From: Rhodospirillales bacterium
Lineage (GTDB): Bacteria; Pseudomonadota; Alphaproteobacteria; Rhodospirillales; Defluviicoccaceae
Direction: 5' to 3'
Length of the DNA stretch: 36,753 bases
NCBI GenBank assembly: GCA_016793925.1
Contig: JAEULH010000024.1
Coordinates: 1 to 36,753 of the forward strand
The notes under the pieces are model-generated. The model saw nothing but the letters and a program-made list of their open reading frames with translations, ran no database searches and was not told the DNA's origin. Both the position numbers and the translations under genes were made by a program. This document shows positions 1-8,561 of this stretch, piece after piece; positions within the stretch are counted from its first letter, which is position 1; each line of letters starts with the position of its first letter.

Positions 1-1148
1 CTCACCGAGACGTCGCGCCGGGCTTCGGCGCTGCCGGGGTTGTCGGCGGCAAGACGCCTTGCCAGCGCCAGGCTCTCCTCGTAAGCGTCCTTCGCCCCTG
101 CCAGAACCCCGCTCTCAACCAGAACGTCGCCGAGCTTCTCCAGGCTCCCCGCGACGTCGCGCCGGGCTGCGGCGCTGCCGGGGCTGTCGGCGGCGAGACG
201 CAATGCCAGCGCCAGGACCTCCTCGTAGGCGGCCTTCGCCCCGGCCAGATGCCCGCCGGCAACCAGGACATTGCCGAGCTTGCTGAGGCTCACCGAGACG
301 TCGCGCCGGGCTTCGGCGCTGCCGGGGTTGTCGGCGGCGAGACGCCTTGCCAGCGCCAGGCTCTCCTCGTAAGCGGTCCTCGCCCCGGCCAGATCCCCGC
401 CTTGAACCAGGACATTGCCGAGCTCGCTGTCCGCCGCGGCGCGCTCGCGCTCGGTAGAGGCCGCGGCCGCGGCGGCGCGGGCAGCGTCGTGGGCGCCACG
501 CAGATCGCCGGCTTCGGCGCGCAGCCGGGCGAGGAACACGCAGGTCGAGAAATCGGTGGGCTCCAGGCGATAGGCCTGCTCGTAGGCGGCCAGCGCCCGC
601 GTCGTGTCGACCCCGGTTGCCAGCGCGCCGAGCCGGCGCCACTTCTCCGCCGCCTCCGCCTCCGCCGCCCGGGCCTGATGCTCGAGCGCGGCGAAGGCCT
701 CGGGCAGGTCGCCGGCGGCCAGATCGCGGGCGGCCTCCCGGGCCGGCTTGCTGTCCTCGGCGACGAGGCCGGAGACCGCGCCCTTGCGCGCGGCCTCCGC
801 CTCCGCGTCCAGGGGCGCACCCTGGCCCTTGCGCAGTTCGGCGAGGATCGCTTCGGCCTGGGCTTTCTGTTCCGCCTTCAACTCGTCCAGTTGCCGCTGG
901 AGCGCCGCCTGACCTTCCTCCGTAGCCGGGTCATGCGAACGGCCGACAATGACGTCCACGCCTTGGCGAAGCCCGTCGACGATGTCGAAGGCCCACTGAA
1001 GGCCGAGGCCAATCAGCACAAGCGCGACCAGGGGCGCGATGATCAGCGAAAGCCGGTCGGGCAGGCGGTGCACGCGGCGCCCGAGCCAGCCCGGCAGCAG
1101 GTCGATCAGTCGGTCCCTGACCCAGCCGGCGATCGCGCGCGCGTTCAT
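1..1148 (-). CDS. Membrane-anchored TPR-repeat protein, copy 1 (3' end outside window)
   Basis: The reading frame starts at the ATG at 1148 behind a strong GGAGGGGG ribosome-binding site and is still open at the window edge, giving at least 382 residues. Visible in order are a short amphipathic N-terminus ending in a DLLPGW motif, one hydrophobic segment around residues 33-55, a charged coiled-coil-like stretch, canonical TPR-like helices containing WRRLGALATGV, and then at least three 48-residue repeats of the LGDVL...GDLAGAK...YEESLAL...AADNPGSAEARRDV type. The layout predicts a single-pass inner-membrane protein presenting a TPR scaffold for protein-protein contacts; the side of the membrane is unknown. 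It is a paralogue of the complete gene at 21777-23471, nearly identical in the central part but clearly diverged in the N-terminal 150 residues. No enzymatic domain is visible and the specific role is unknown. Confidence 0.85.
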   Translation of the reverse strand, partial: MNARAIAGWVRDRLIDLLPGWLGRRVHRLPDRLSLIIAPLVALVLIGLGLQWAFDIVDGLRQGVDVIVGRSHDPATEEGQAALQRQLDELKAEQKAQAEAILAELRKGQGAPLDAEAEAARKGAVSGLVAEDSKPAREAARDLAAGDLPEAFAALEHQARAAEAEAAEKWRRLGALATGVDTTRALAAYEQAYRLEPTDFSTCVFLARLRAEAGDLRGAHDAARAAAAAASTERERAAADSELGNVLVQGGDLAGARTAYEESLALARRLAADNPGSAEARRDVSVSLSKLGNVLVAGGHLAGAKAAYEEVLALALRLAADSPGSAAARRDVAGSLEKLGDVLVESGVLAGAKDAYEESLALARRLAADNPGSAEARRDVSV

Positions 1149-1200
1149 GCCTCCCCCTCCAGGGGCAGCTTAGCATCGTCGTCTCGTGCGACAAGCCCGG

Positions 1201-2000
1201 TGGATCGCCACGCGCCTCGCGGCGCTCGCGATGACGATTACTCGTTGATTTTGCTCATAGATCGTCATTGCGAGGCGGCGCAGCCGACGAAGCAATCCAT
1301 GCCCCGAACACCGGATCGCCACGCGCCTCTCGGCGCTCGCGATGACGCTAACTTGTTGATATCACGTACAGATCGTCATTGCGAGGAGGCATAGCCGACG
1401 AAGCAATCCATGCCTCCGGGCACTGGATCGCCACGCGCCTCGCGGCGCTCGCGATGACGATTACTCGTTGATTTTGCTCATAGATCGTCATTGCGAGGAG
1501 GCGCAGCCGACGAAGCAATCCATGCCTCCGGGCACTGGATCGCCACGCGCCTCGCGGCGCTCGCGATGACGTTAATCTTGCTAATTTCGCGCACATGCCG
1601 TCATTGCGAGGCGGCGTAGCCGACGAAGCAATCCACGCCTCCGGGCACTGGATCGCCACGCGCCTCGCGGCGCTCGCGATGACGCTACCTTATAGATTAT
1701 CCACATATGTTGTCATTGCGAGGCGGCGTAGCCGACGAAGCAATCCATGCCTCCGGGCACTGGATCGCCACGCGCCTCGCGGCGCTCGCGATGACGTTAA
1801 TCTTGCTAATTTCGCGCACATGTCGTCATTGCGAGACGGCGCAGCCGACGAAGCAATCCATGCCTCCGGGCACTGGATCGCCACGCGCCTCTCGGCGCTC
1901 GCGATGACGTTAATCTTGCTAATTTCGCGCACATGTCGTCATTGCGAGGCGGCGTAGCCGACGACGCAATCCATGCCCCGAACACCGGATCGCCACGCGG
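1201..2000. repeat. Array 1 of palindromic intergenic elements (84-bp units, 28-29-bp spacers)
   Basis: This gene-free stretch contains a 3' half-unit (1201-1235), six full palindromic units (1264-1346, 1375-1458, 1487-1570, 1600-1683, 1712-1795, 1825-1908) and a truncated unit (1938 to about 1999). Units are 83-84 bp, begin GTCATTGCGAG and end CTCGCGATGAC (inverted termini), and have an inner stem GCAATCCA/TGGATCGC around a TGCC-TCCG-GGCA hairpin. AT-rich spacers of 28-29 bp fall into four classes ordered A B A C D C C (A at 1236 and 1459, B at 1347, C at 1571, 1796 and 1909, D at 1684). The basic module is a half-element of about 36 bp in alternating orientation. Short ORFs across it are translations of the repeat and are not genes. 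The array lies directly upstream of TPR copy 1. Confidence 0.95.
1697..1705 (+). other. DnaA-box-like nonamer inside spacer class D
   Basis: TTATCCACA, the E. coli consensus DnaA box, occurs in the AT-rich class D spacer. The same nonamer is present in the class D spacer of the second array at 23683-23691. There is one box per array, no cluster and no neighbouring origin genes, so DnaA binding is only a possibility and chance is a reasonable alternative. Confidence 0.3.
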
Positions 2001-2022
2001 CGCGGCAACGCCCTCACCCCGA

Positions 2023-2046
2023 CCCTCTCCCGCCAGCGGGAGAGGG
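2023..2046. terminator. Perfect 11-bp hairpin downstream of ychF
   Basis: CCCTCTCCCGC and GCGGGAGAGGG form a perfect 11-bp stem around a 2-base CA loop. It lies 44 bp past the ychF stop on the minus strand and could end the prs-rplY-pth-ychF transcript, but there is no T-tract. Its sequence resembles a CCCTCTCCC...GGGAGAGGG palindrome that recurs in many proteobacterial intergenic regions, so it may equally be a dispersed repeat that truncated the last unit of array 1. Confidence 0.4.
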
Positions 2047-2089
2047 AGGCAAGGAGCAAGGGGCGACGCGAAGAGGGGCTTGGGCGAGC

Positions 2090-3190
2090 TCAGACGTTGA
2101 AGCGGAACAGCATGATGTCGCCGTCGCGTACGAGGTAATCGCGGCCCTCGGAGCGCATCCTGCCGGCGTCGCGGACCTTCTGCTCGCTGCCCAGGGCGAG
2201 GAGATCGTCGTAGCTCATGGTCTCGGCACGGATGAAGCCACGCTGGAAATCGGTGTGGATGACCCCGGCCGCCTCGGGCGCCTTGGCCCCGCGGCGCACG
2301 GTCCAGGCGCGCGACTCCTTCGGCCCGGCGGTGAAGAAGGTGAGCAGGTCGAGCAGGTGGTAGCCGGCGCGAATGATCCGGGCGAGGCCCGTCTCGGCGA
2401 GGCCGAGGCTTTCCAGATAGGCGAGCCGGTCCTGGTCGCCGGCCAAGGCGACGAGTTCGGCCTCGATCCCGGCCGAGACGATCACGGCCTCGGCGCCGCG
2501 CTCGCTTGCGCGGACACGGGCCGCCGCCGTCCAGGCGTTGCCGGCGGCCGCCTCGTCCTCGCCGACGTTGCAGACATAGAGCACCGGCTTGGCGGTCAGG
2601 AGCTGCAGCGAGCGGAAGGCCTTCGCCTCCTCGTCGGAAACCTCGAGGCTGCGCGCCGGCGCCCCGCCCTGCAACGCCGCGAGCGCCCGTTCGGCGACCG
2701 CCAGAGCCGCCCTGGCCTCGGCGTCGTTGCCGCGGGCGCGCTTGACCAGCCCGGCCGTGCGCCGCTCGAGGCTCTCCAGGTCGGCCAGCATCAGCTCGGT
2801 TTCGACGATCTCCGCGTCGCGGATGGGATCGATGTCGCCCGCGACGTGGATCACGTTGTCGTCGGCAAAGCAGCGCAGGACGTGGATGATCGCATCGACC
2901 TCGCGGATGTGGGCGAGGAACTGGTTGCCGAGCCCTTCGCCGCGGCTGGCCCCGGCGACGAGGCCGGCGATGTCGACGAACTCGAGCTGGGTCGGGACGG
3001 TTCTGGCCGATGCCGAGATCGCGGCGATCCGCTCCAGCCGCGGATCGGGCACCGGAACCCGGCCGACATTGGGCTCGATGGTGCAGAAAGGAAAATTGGC
3101 CGCCGCCGCGGCGGCGGTGGCGGTCAAGGCATTGAACAGGGTCGATTTGCCGACGTTGGGCAGGCCGACGATGCCGCAGTTAAATCCCAC
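2090..3190 (-). CDS. ychF: Redox-regulated ATPase YchF (Obg-family)
   Basis: The 366-residue product has the normal YchF length. The P-loop GLPNVGKST is at residues 9-17. In place of the usual NKxD guanine-specificity motif it has NVGE (within YVCNVGE), the NxxE variant that gives YchF its preference for ATP over GTP. A central coiled-coil insertion and a C-terminal TGS domain ending in DGDIMLFRFNV complete the fold. YchF binds ribosomes and is linked to oxidative-stress responses in other bacteria. The gene starts 25 bp after the pth stop and is probably the last gene of the prs-rplY-pth-ychF transcript, an order familiar in Alphaproteobacteria. Identification is secure; the regulatory role is inferred from the family. 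Confidence 0.97.
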   Translation of the reverse strand: MGFNCGIVGLPNVGKSTLFNALTATAAAAAANFPFCTIEPNVGRVPVPDPRLERIAAISASARTVPTQLEFVDIAGLVAGASRGEGLGNQFLAHIREVDAIIHVLRCFADDNVIHVAGDIDPIRDAEIVETELMLADLESLERRTAGLVKRARGNDAEARAALAVAERALAALQGGAPARSLEVSDEEAKAFRSLQLLTAKPVLYVCNVGEDEAAAGNAWTAAARVRASERGAEAVIVSAGIEAELVALAGDQDRLAYLESLGLAETGLARIIRAGYHLLDLLTFFTAGPKESRAWTVRRGAKAPEAAGVIHTDFQRGFIRAETMSYDDLLALGSEQKVRDAGRMRSEGRDYLVRDGDIMLFRFNV

Positions 3191-3215
3191 GCTCAGTTCC
3201 CACGTTAGGCCTCAT

Positions 3216-3902
3216 CTAGGCCTCATTCTCACGACCCGCCCCCGTTCGCCCCGGTGAGTCCGGCCCGGCGCCGTCGGCGCTCGTCCGGCCGTCGCCCTGG
3301 CCCGGTTCGCGTTCTCTCTTCGGCGGACGCACGGCGAGCGCGACCTTGCTCATGAAGGCCTGGCCGTCGCCGCCGACGAGCAGCGGCGCGTACGCCGCGA
3401 GCGCGTCGAGCAGTGGCTCCAGCCACACCTTGTCGGCCTTGGCGAAGTCGTCCAGCACATGATCGGCGACGTCGCCCGAGGTCCGCGGTCGGCCGACGCC
3501 GAGCCGGACGCGGGCGTAGTCGGGACCGATGTGGGCGTGAATGCTCCGCAAACCGTTGTGCCCGGCATGGCCGCCGCCGACCTTCAGCCGCACCTTGCCG
3601 GTGGCGAGGTCGATCTCGTCGTGGAAGACGACGATGTCGCCCGGCGGGATCTTGAAGAACGAGGCCGCGGCGGCGACCGCCTGGCCGGACACGTTCATGA
3701 ACGTCATCGGCTTCAGCAGCATGACCGGGCGGCCGGCGAGGACGCCGTCGGCGAGATGGGCGCGGAACTTGGCGCGGAAGGGCGCAAAGCCGTGGCGCGC
3801 CGCGATGGCGTCGATCGCCATGAAGCCGATGTTGTGCCGGTTACCGGCGTAGGTCGGCCCGGGGTTGCCGAGGCCGACAATCAGGTACCGGTCCGCCGGC
3901 AT
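3216..3902 (-). CDS. pth: Peptidyl-tRNA hydrolase
   Basis: Pth cleaves peptidyl-tRNA released from stalled ribosomes, recycling tRNA in the cytoplasm. The family N-terminus LIVGLGNPGPTYAGNRHNIGF is present, with catalytic His at residue 23 in NRHNIGF, Asn13, the HDEIDL aspartate and the MTFMNVSGQAV segment. I chose the ATG at 3902 because it follows GAGGAGCGGAG and matches the family start; a longer frame back to 4010 would overlap rplY and adds Arg-rich sequence with no family match. The product is 228 residues, longer than the usual 190-200 because of a hydrophilic Pro/Gly-rich tail of about 35 residues, common in alphaproteobacterial Pth. It sits 67 bp downstream of rplY, consistent with co-transcription. 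Confidence 0.97.
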   Translation of the reverse strand: MPADRYLIVGLGNPGPTYAGNRHNIGFMAIDAIAARHGFAPFRAKFRAHLADGVLAGRPVMLLKPMTFMNVSGQAVAAAASFFKIPPGDIVVFHDEIDLATGKVRLKVGGGHAGHNGLRSIHAHIGPDYARVRLGVGRPRTSGDVADHVLDDFAKADKVWLEPLLDALAAYAPLLVGGDGQAFMSKVALAVRPPKREREPGQGDGRTSADGAGPDSPGRTGAGRENEA

Positions 3903-3969
3903 CTCCGCTCCTCGCGCCTCCGCCGACGCGGTCAGCCACGACCGCCAGCGGCTCGACAGGACCGCGCGC

Positions 3970-4602
3970 TCAGGCCGCCGGCGTCGACCCGGCTGCCTCC
4001 GTGCCGGCACCCTCCTCGGCTTCCGCCGATGCGGTTTCGACGGTCGGCGCCGCGATCACCGCGATCGTCGCGTCGGGCTCGCCCGCAAGCGCCGCTCCGG
4101 CCGGCAGCGGCAGCGCCTCGGCGTGGACCACGTCGCCGATCTCCATGCCGGCGAGGTCGACGTAGATGGCCTGCGGGATCTCGCCCGGCGTGCAGATCAA
4201 CTCGACCTCGTGCTGGACGATGTTGAGCACGCCGCCGCGCTTGAGGCCGGCGCTCTGGGCCTCGTTCTGGAACACCACCTCGACCTCGACGGCGATGCGG
4301 GTGGTCGCGCTGAACCGCATGAAGTCGACGTGGATCGGCTTGCCGCTCACCGGATCGGTCTGCACCTCGCGCGGCAGAACCCGCTGCTTCTTGCCGTCGA
4401 CCGCAATCTCGAACACGCGCGACATGAACCCGTGCTGGCGCAGGTGCTTGTGGAGGTCGGCCGCCGGGATGGTGATCATGGCCGAGGGTTCCTTGTTGCC
4501 GTAGATGACGGCCGGGATGCGGCCGTCGCGGCGCGCTTGGCGGGCTCCGCCGCGACCCGCCTCCGGGCGCGCCTCGGCGGCAAGTGTGACGACGTCGGAC
4601 AT
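3970..4602 (-). CDS. rplY: 50S ribosomal protein L25/general stress protein Ctc
   Basis: The 210-residue product has the two-domain CTC layout: an N-terminal 5S-rRNA-binding L25 domain (residues about 5-95, with the GRIPAVIYG motif) and a C-terminal beta-rich TL5/CTC domain, followed by an acidic Ala/Glu-rich tail. It binds 5S rRNA in the large ribosomal subunit. The start is supported by GAAGGAGAG placed seven bases before the ATG. An 86-bp gap separates it from prs upstream, and pth follows 67 bp downstream, the standard rplY-pth pairing. Confidence 0.96.
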   Translation of the reverse strand: MSDVVTLAAEARPEAGRGGARQARRDGRIPAVIYGNKEPSAMITIPAADLHKHLRQHGFMSRVFEIAVDGKKQRVLPREVQTDPVSGKPIHVDFMRFSATTRIAVEVEVVFQNEAQSAGLKRGGVLNIVQHEVELICTPGEIPQAIYVDLAGMEIGDVVHAEALPLPAGAALAGEPDATIAVIAAPTVETASAEAEEGAGTEAAGSTPAA

Positions 4603-4688
4603 TGGGGCGCTCTCCTTCGTGATGTCTGCCGTGTCGGCGTGCGGGTTCGCCGCCGCGCCTGGCCGGCCGTTACCTGATCCCGTGACTC

Positions 4689-5621
4689 TCAGTCAAACAG
4701 GCTCGAGACAGAACTTTCCTCGCTGATGCGGAGCATCGCTTCGGCCATGAGCGGGGCGATGCTGAGATGCTCGATGTTGTGCGCGACCCGAACCGCCTCG
4801 GTCGCGACGATGCTGTCGGTGATCGTCAGAATCTCGATCGGCGAAGCGCTGACGCGGGCCACCGCGCCGCCCGAGAGCACGCCGTGGGTCGCATAGGCCG
4901 CCACGCTCGCCGCGCCGGCCGCCATCAACGCCGCGGCCGCGTTGCACAGGGTGCCCGCGGAGTCGACGATGTCGTCGATGAGAATGCAGCGCCTGTCTTT
5001 GACATCGCCGATGACGTGCATCACCTCCGAGACGCCGGCCCGCTCGCGCCGCTTGTCGACGATGGCGAGGTTGCTGCCGAACCGCTTGGCGATGGTCCGA
5101 GCGCGGAAGACACCGCCGATGTCCGGCGAAACGATCATCAGGTCGTCCGAATTGAAGCGCCGGCCGATGTCCTTGGTGAACTCCGGCGCGCTGTAGAGAT
5201 TGTCGAGCGGGATGTCGAAGAAGCCCTGGATCTGTCCGGCGTGGAGATCGACCGTCAGAACCCGGTCGGCGCCGGCGACCGTGATCAGGTTCGCCACCAG
5301 CTTCGCCGAGATCGGCGTGCGCGGCCCGGATTTGCGATCCTGCCGGGCATAACCGAAATAGGGGATCACGGCGGTGATCCGCCGTGCCGAACCGCGGCGC
5401 AGCGCATCGAGCGTGATCAGCAGTTCCATGAGGTTGTCGTTGGCCGGATAGGACGTCGACTGAACGACAAAGACATCCTCGCCGCGCACGTTCTCCTGAA
5501 TCTCGACAAAGACTTCCATGTCCGAGAAGCGGCGGATGGTGGCCTTGGCGAGCGGCAGGTTGAGGTAGGCGGATATGGCCTCAGCAAGCGGCCGGTTGCT
5601 GTTGCAGGCGATGATTTTCAT
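4689..5621 (-). CDS. prs: Ribose-phosphate pyrophosphokinase (PRPP synthetase)
   Basis: This cytoplasmic enzyme makes PRPP from ribose-5-phosphate and ATP, feeding purine, pyrimidine, histidine, tryptophan and NAD synthesis. The start [16 protein letters not shown] is the family N-terminus and gives 310 residues, the usual length; the open frame continues upstream to 5738 but that part shows no family match. Diagnostic segments are the metal-binding loop [18 protein letters not shown] and the PRPP-binding loop [16 protein letters not shown]. It has a leader of about 150 bp after the pgeF end, probably carrying its own promoter, although I cannot pick out convincing -35/-10 boxes. PRPP is also the substrate of the nicotinate phosphoribosyltransferase at 18998-20269. 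Confidence 0.97.
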   Translation of the reverse strand: MKIIACNSNRPLAEAISAYLNLPLAKATIRRFSDMEVFVEIQENVRGEDVFVVQSTSYPANDNLMELLITLDALRRGSARRITAVIPYFGYARQDRKSGPRTPISAKLVANLITVAGADRVLTVDLHAGQIQGFFDIPLDNLYSAPEFTKDIGRRFNSDDLMIVSPDIGGVFRARTIAKRFGSNLAIVDKRRERAGVSEVMHVIGDVKDRRCILIDDIVDSAGTLCNAAAALMAAGAASVAAYATHGVLSGGAVARVSASPIEILTITDSIVATEAVRVAHNIEHLSIAPLMAEAMLRISEESSVSSLFD

Positions 5622-5775
5622 TGGCTGTCGACGGAACCTGAAACTCGCTCGGGCGCAGCGCCCGACGCGCGGGCCCAGCGGCTTCGCTCGCCCCTCGCAA
5701 AGAACGCGGACTATATCGGCCGCATCGCCCGGTTGCAAACGTCGAGGCCGCCTGTGCCGACAAAAATGCAGCCAA

Positions 5776-5844
5776 TCACATGATCATGCAGGTGGCCATG
5801 CCCGCCAGGATGGTGAAGGCAATGAGGAAGAGGATGTACGGCAT
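5776..5844 (-). CDS. Possible 22-residue single-pass membrane peptide
   Basis: An ATG at 5844, five bases after the pgeF stop codon, opens a 22-codon frame ending in TGA. The peptide ([10 protein letters not shown]...GMATCMIM) is almost entirely hydrophobic and could form one transmembrane helix. The tight spacing would allow translational coupling to pgeF. Against it, no clear Shine-Dalgarno sequence is visible beyond the GGCGG overlapping the pgeF end, and a frame this short can arise by chance. I do not recognise a family. Confidence 0.35.
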   Translation of the reverse strand: MPYILFLIAFTILAGMATCMIM

Positions 5845-5849
5845 CGCGC

Positions 5850-6635
5850 TCAGCCGCCGACCAGCGCAATGGCCGAAAGGCCGCGGCCGTAGTCGCCGCC
5901 GCCCGCCAGCGTCGTTCGCCGGTAGCTGAAGAAATTGTCGGCATCGCCGGCGGTGTCGTCGGCGAGCACCTCGACGGCGTCGAGCGCCAGCGCCGCCAAC
6001 CTGCGGCGAACGTAGCCGGCGAGATCGAACAGGTAGTGGCCATCGCGCGTCGCCGGCGCAAACAGCGCCCCCGTATCGGCCTCGTCCGTGACGAACGCGG
6101 CGCGAAAGTCGGCGGCGACTTCGTAGGACTGCTGCTGGATGCACGGTCCGACCGCGGCCGAGATGCCGTCCGTCCGCGCCCCCAGCGCTGTCATCGCGGC
6201 GACTGCGGCCTCGAGGACCCCGGCCTTGGCGCCGCGCCAACCGGCGTGGGCAGCGCCGATCACGCCTGCCTCGGCGTCGGCGAGAAGAACCGGCGCGCAG
6301 TCGGCGGTGAGCACGCCGAGAACGACCCCCGGCGTGCGGGTCACGAGCGCGTCGACCTGGGGCCGCGCCGCCCCGGCCGGCCACGGCCGGTCGACGACCT
6401 CGACCCGCGCGGAGTGGACCTGGCAGGCGGTGACCAGGGCGTCGGCGGCGAAACCGAGCCGGTCGGCCGCGCGCGCTCGGTTGATGGCGACTCTTTCGGG
6501 TTCGTCGCGTGAACCGAGGCCGCAGTTCAGGCTGTCGTAGGGTCCGCGGCTGACGCCGCCGCGACGGGTGAAGAAGCCGTGGCGAGTGTCGGCGGCGGCG
6601 TCAAGGATCCCGGCGGAGCGCATCATCATGGCCAT
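5850..6635 (-). CDS. pgeF: Peptidoglycan editing factor PgeF / YfiH-type purine nucleoside phosphorylase
   Basis: The 261-residue product belongs to the multicopper-oxidase-like laccase-domain (DUF152, YfiH) family. The metal-binding residues are all visible: CQVHS, the TADCAPV segment, HAGWRG and GPCIQQ. Members were first called polyphenol oxidases; biochemical work on homologues shows purine nucleoside phosphorylase and adenosine deaminase activity, and E. coli PgeF prevents incorporation of wrong residues into peptidoglycan. The N-terminus MAMMMRSAG offers several in-frame ATGs (6635, 6629, 6626, 6623) with no decisive ribosome-binding site, so the start may be up to four codons further in. 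It lies 39 bp downstream of the antiporter gene on the same strand. Confidence 0.93.
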   Translation of the reverse strand: MAMMMRSAGILDAAADTRHGFFTRRGGVSRGPYDSLNCGLGSRDEPERVAINRARAADRLGFAADALVTACQVHSARVEVVDRPWPAGAARPQVDALVTRTPGVVLGVLTADCAPVLLADAEAGVIGAAHAGWRGAKAGVLEAAVAAMTALGARTDGISAAVGPCIQQQSYEVAADFRAAFVTDEADTGALFAPATRDGHYLFDLAGYVRRRLAALALDAVEVLADDTAGDADNFFSYRRTTLAGGGDYGRGLSAIALVGG

Positions 6636-6674
6636 GATATCGGGTGGCAGCGCGTCTGCGCCAGTGAAAGCCGC

Positions 6675-8561
6675 TCAGGGCAGGCGGCCGCTGTCCATGC
6701 TCTTGCCGTTCAAGCCGGCCGCCACCGGGCGGGCGCGCGGCGGCCGATCGGGCTTCGCCTTCGTCGTCCGCGTCACCGGCGGCGAAAGACCGATCACGGT
6801 GTCGCCGGGCTCCGCCAGCGCCCGTTCGCGCTGGGTGGAGAAGACGAGCTCGCCGGACGCGCGTACGACAACCAGCATCTCCGAGCCTTCCGGCCGGCCG
6901 TCCGTGTAGTCGTCGAACGTGTATTCGTCGGTCAGGCGCGTTTTCTGAAAGTTCCAGCCCTCTTCGTGAAGCTTCATCAGGTCCTCGTAGCTCCGTCCGG
7001 AGCGGAACAGGGTCCGGCCGCGCAGGGTGAAGGACACGCCGTGCGGATCGTCTTCGTCGCCGCGCTCGATGCCGAGCTGAAAGACGTTGGTCCGGCCGAA
7101 CTCGGGCGCGAAGTCGGTGCAAACGAGGGCGTTGTAATCGTCGTTGGAAGATACGGCGATCAGGTAGCCGTAAGGGTTGAGGTCGAGCCGATGCTCGGTC
7201 GCCTCCGACAGGATCTCGCCGTAATAGATGGGAATCTCGCCGAAGCGCGCGCTACGCAGGTGCAGCCAGTTCCGATCGGCGAGCTTCACCGGCACGTCCA
7301 GTTCGCGCAAGGTGCGAGCGAGTTCGACGCTCCACGGCGAGGCCCCGACGATGAGGACGCCGGGGCGGCTGGCGGTCGCCAACCCGAGGCGGCGAGCCAG
7401 CCAGCCGATGCTGAAGCCGTGGGCGACGACCGTCGCGAAGACGATCGCGAAGGCAAGGACGATAAGCTGCCCGCCGTCGGGGTAGCCGGCGTTGACAAGA
7501 GCCGTTCCGAAAAAGCCGCAGATGGCGACGGCGACGATGCCGCGTGGCGCGATCCAGCCGACCAGGAGCTTTTCCCGCCAGGTCATCTCGGTGCCGATCG
7601 TGCTGAGCCACACCGTCAGCGGCCGGGCGACAAAGAGGATCGCGGCGACGAAGGCGGCGACCCGCCAGTCGACGCCGCCCAGCATGTCGCGGCTGAGGGT
7701 GGCGGTCAGGACGACGAAAACGGCAGAGACGAGAATGATCGCGATGTTCTCCTTGAACCGGCGAACCTCCTCGATGCTGTGCACCCGCGAGTTGGCCAGG
7801 GTGATGCCCATCGCCGTGACCGAGAGCAGGCCCGCCTCCTCGTGGATCATGTTCGCCGCCTCGTAGCAGGCGAGCACCAGGGCGAGGATGACGGGCGCCT
7901 TGAGGAACTCCGGCACCCAGCCGCGGCGGAACGACCAGGCCATGGCCCGTCCGCCGCCATAACCGATCGCGCCGGCCATGGCCGCCGAAGCGGTGAGCCA
8001 GGCCGCATTACCGGCAAAGGTGAGATCGGCGCCGGTGAAGGTGGCGTATTCGAACACGAGAACCGCGAGCAGGGCGCCGATCGGATCGTTGATAATGCCT
8101 TCCCACTTGAGGATGGCGGCCGGCCGCTGCGCCAGTCTGGCCTGGCGCAACAGCGGGATGATCACGGTCGGACCGGTGACGACGAGGACGCCGCCGAACA
8201 GAATCGCGACCGGCCACGACAGCTCGACGATGTAGTGCGCGGCGAGGCAGTTGAGGATCCAGCCGACAGGCACGCCGATGAAGACGAGCTGGCGCACCCC
8301 CCGGCCGATGCCGCGCAGCTCGCGAAAATTCAGGCTGAGGCCGCCCTCGAAGAGGATGACCGCCACGGCAAGGGCGATCACCGGCTGGAGAAAGGCGCCG
8401 AAGTCGAGCGTCGGCGAAAGGACCCCGAAGACGGGGCCGGCGAGCAGGCCGGCAACGCTCATGAGCACGATAGCCGGCAGGTTGAACCGCCACGCCAGCC
8501 ACTGAGAGCCGATTCCGAGCACGCCGATCAGCGCGACCTTGAAGACGAGGCCCTCGTTCAC
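6675..8561 (-). CDS. CPA1-type cation/proton antiporter with C-terminal RCK-like domain
   Basis: The product (628 residues) has about 12 hydrophobic segments over residues 1-390, including the transport motifs FEGGLSLNF, VTGPTVIIPLL and NDPIGALL (the ND pair of the ion-binding site), followed by a cytoplasmic part of about 220 residues. That part begins with a degenerate nucleotide-binding signature (VLIVGASPWSVELA) and ends in a TrkA-C-like segment, so ligand gating of the transporter is likely. I chose the GTG at 8561 because it follows AAAGGAAC at good spacing; an ATG frame to 8654 adds a Cys/Arg-rich segment unlike a membrane protein start. The cation (Na+ or K+) cannot be read from sequence. 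The gene is divergent from the amidase, with a 191-bp shared upstream region. Confidence 0.9.
   Translation of the reverse strand: MNEGLVFKVALIGVLGIGSQWLAWRFNLPAIVLMSVAGLLAGPVFGVLSPTLDFGAFLQPVIALAVAVILFEGGLSLNFRELRGIGRGVRQLVFIGVPVGWILNCLAAHYIVELSWPVAILFGGVLVVTGPTVIIPLLRQARLAQRPAAILKWEGIINDPIGALLAVLVFEYATFTGADLTFAGNAAWLTASAAMAGAIGYGGGRAMAWSFRRGWVPEFLKAPVILALVLACYEAANMIHEEAGLLSVTAMGITLANSRVHSIEEVRRFKENIAIILVSAVFVVLTATLSRDMLGGVDWRVAAFVAAILFVARPLTVWLSTIGTEMTWREKLLVGWIAPRGIVAVAICGFFGTALVNAGYPDGGQLIVLAFAIVFATVVAHGFSIGWLARRLGLATASRPGVLIVGASPWSVELARTLRELDVPVKLADRNWLHLRSARFGEIPIYYGEILSEATEHRLDLNPYGYLIAVSSNDDYNALVCTDFAPEFGRTNVFQLGIERGDEDDPHGVSFTLRGRTLFRSGRSYEDLMKLHEEGWNFQKTRLTDEYTFDDYTDGRPEGSEMLVVVRASGELVFSTQRERALAEPGDTVIGLSPPVTRTTKAKPDRPPRARPVAAGLNGKSMDSGRLP

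Noticed and set aside
1348..1957. Several short frames containing repeated peptides inside array 1
   Set aside because: They are translations of the palindromic repeat in both directions, with no ribosome-binding site and identical peptides at every copy.
1201..2000. CRISPR-like appearance: regular repeats with 28-29-bp spacers
   Set aside because: The spacers are not unique but recur in a few classes, the repeats are 84 bp and palindromic over their whole length, and no cas gene is present.
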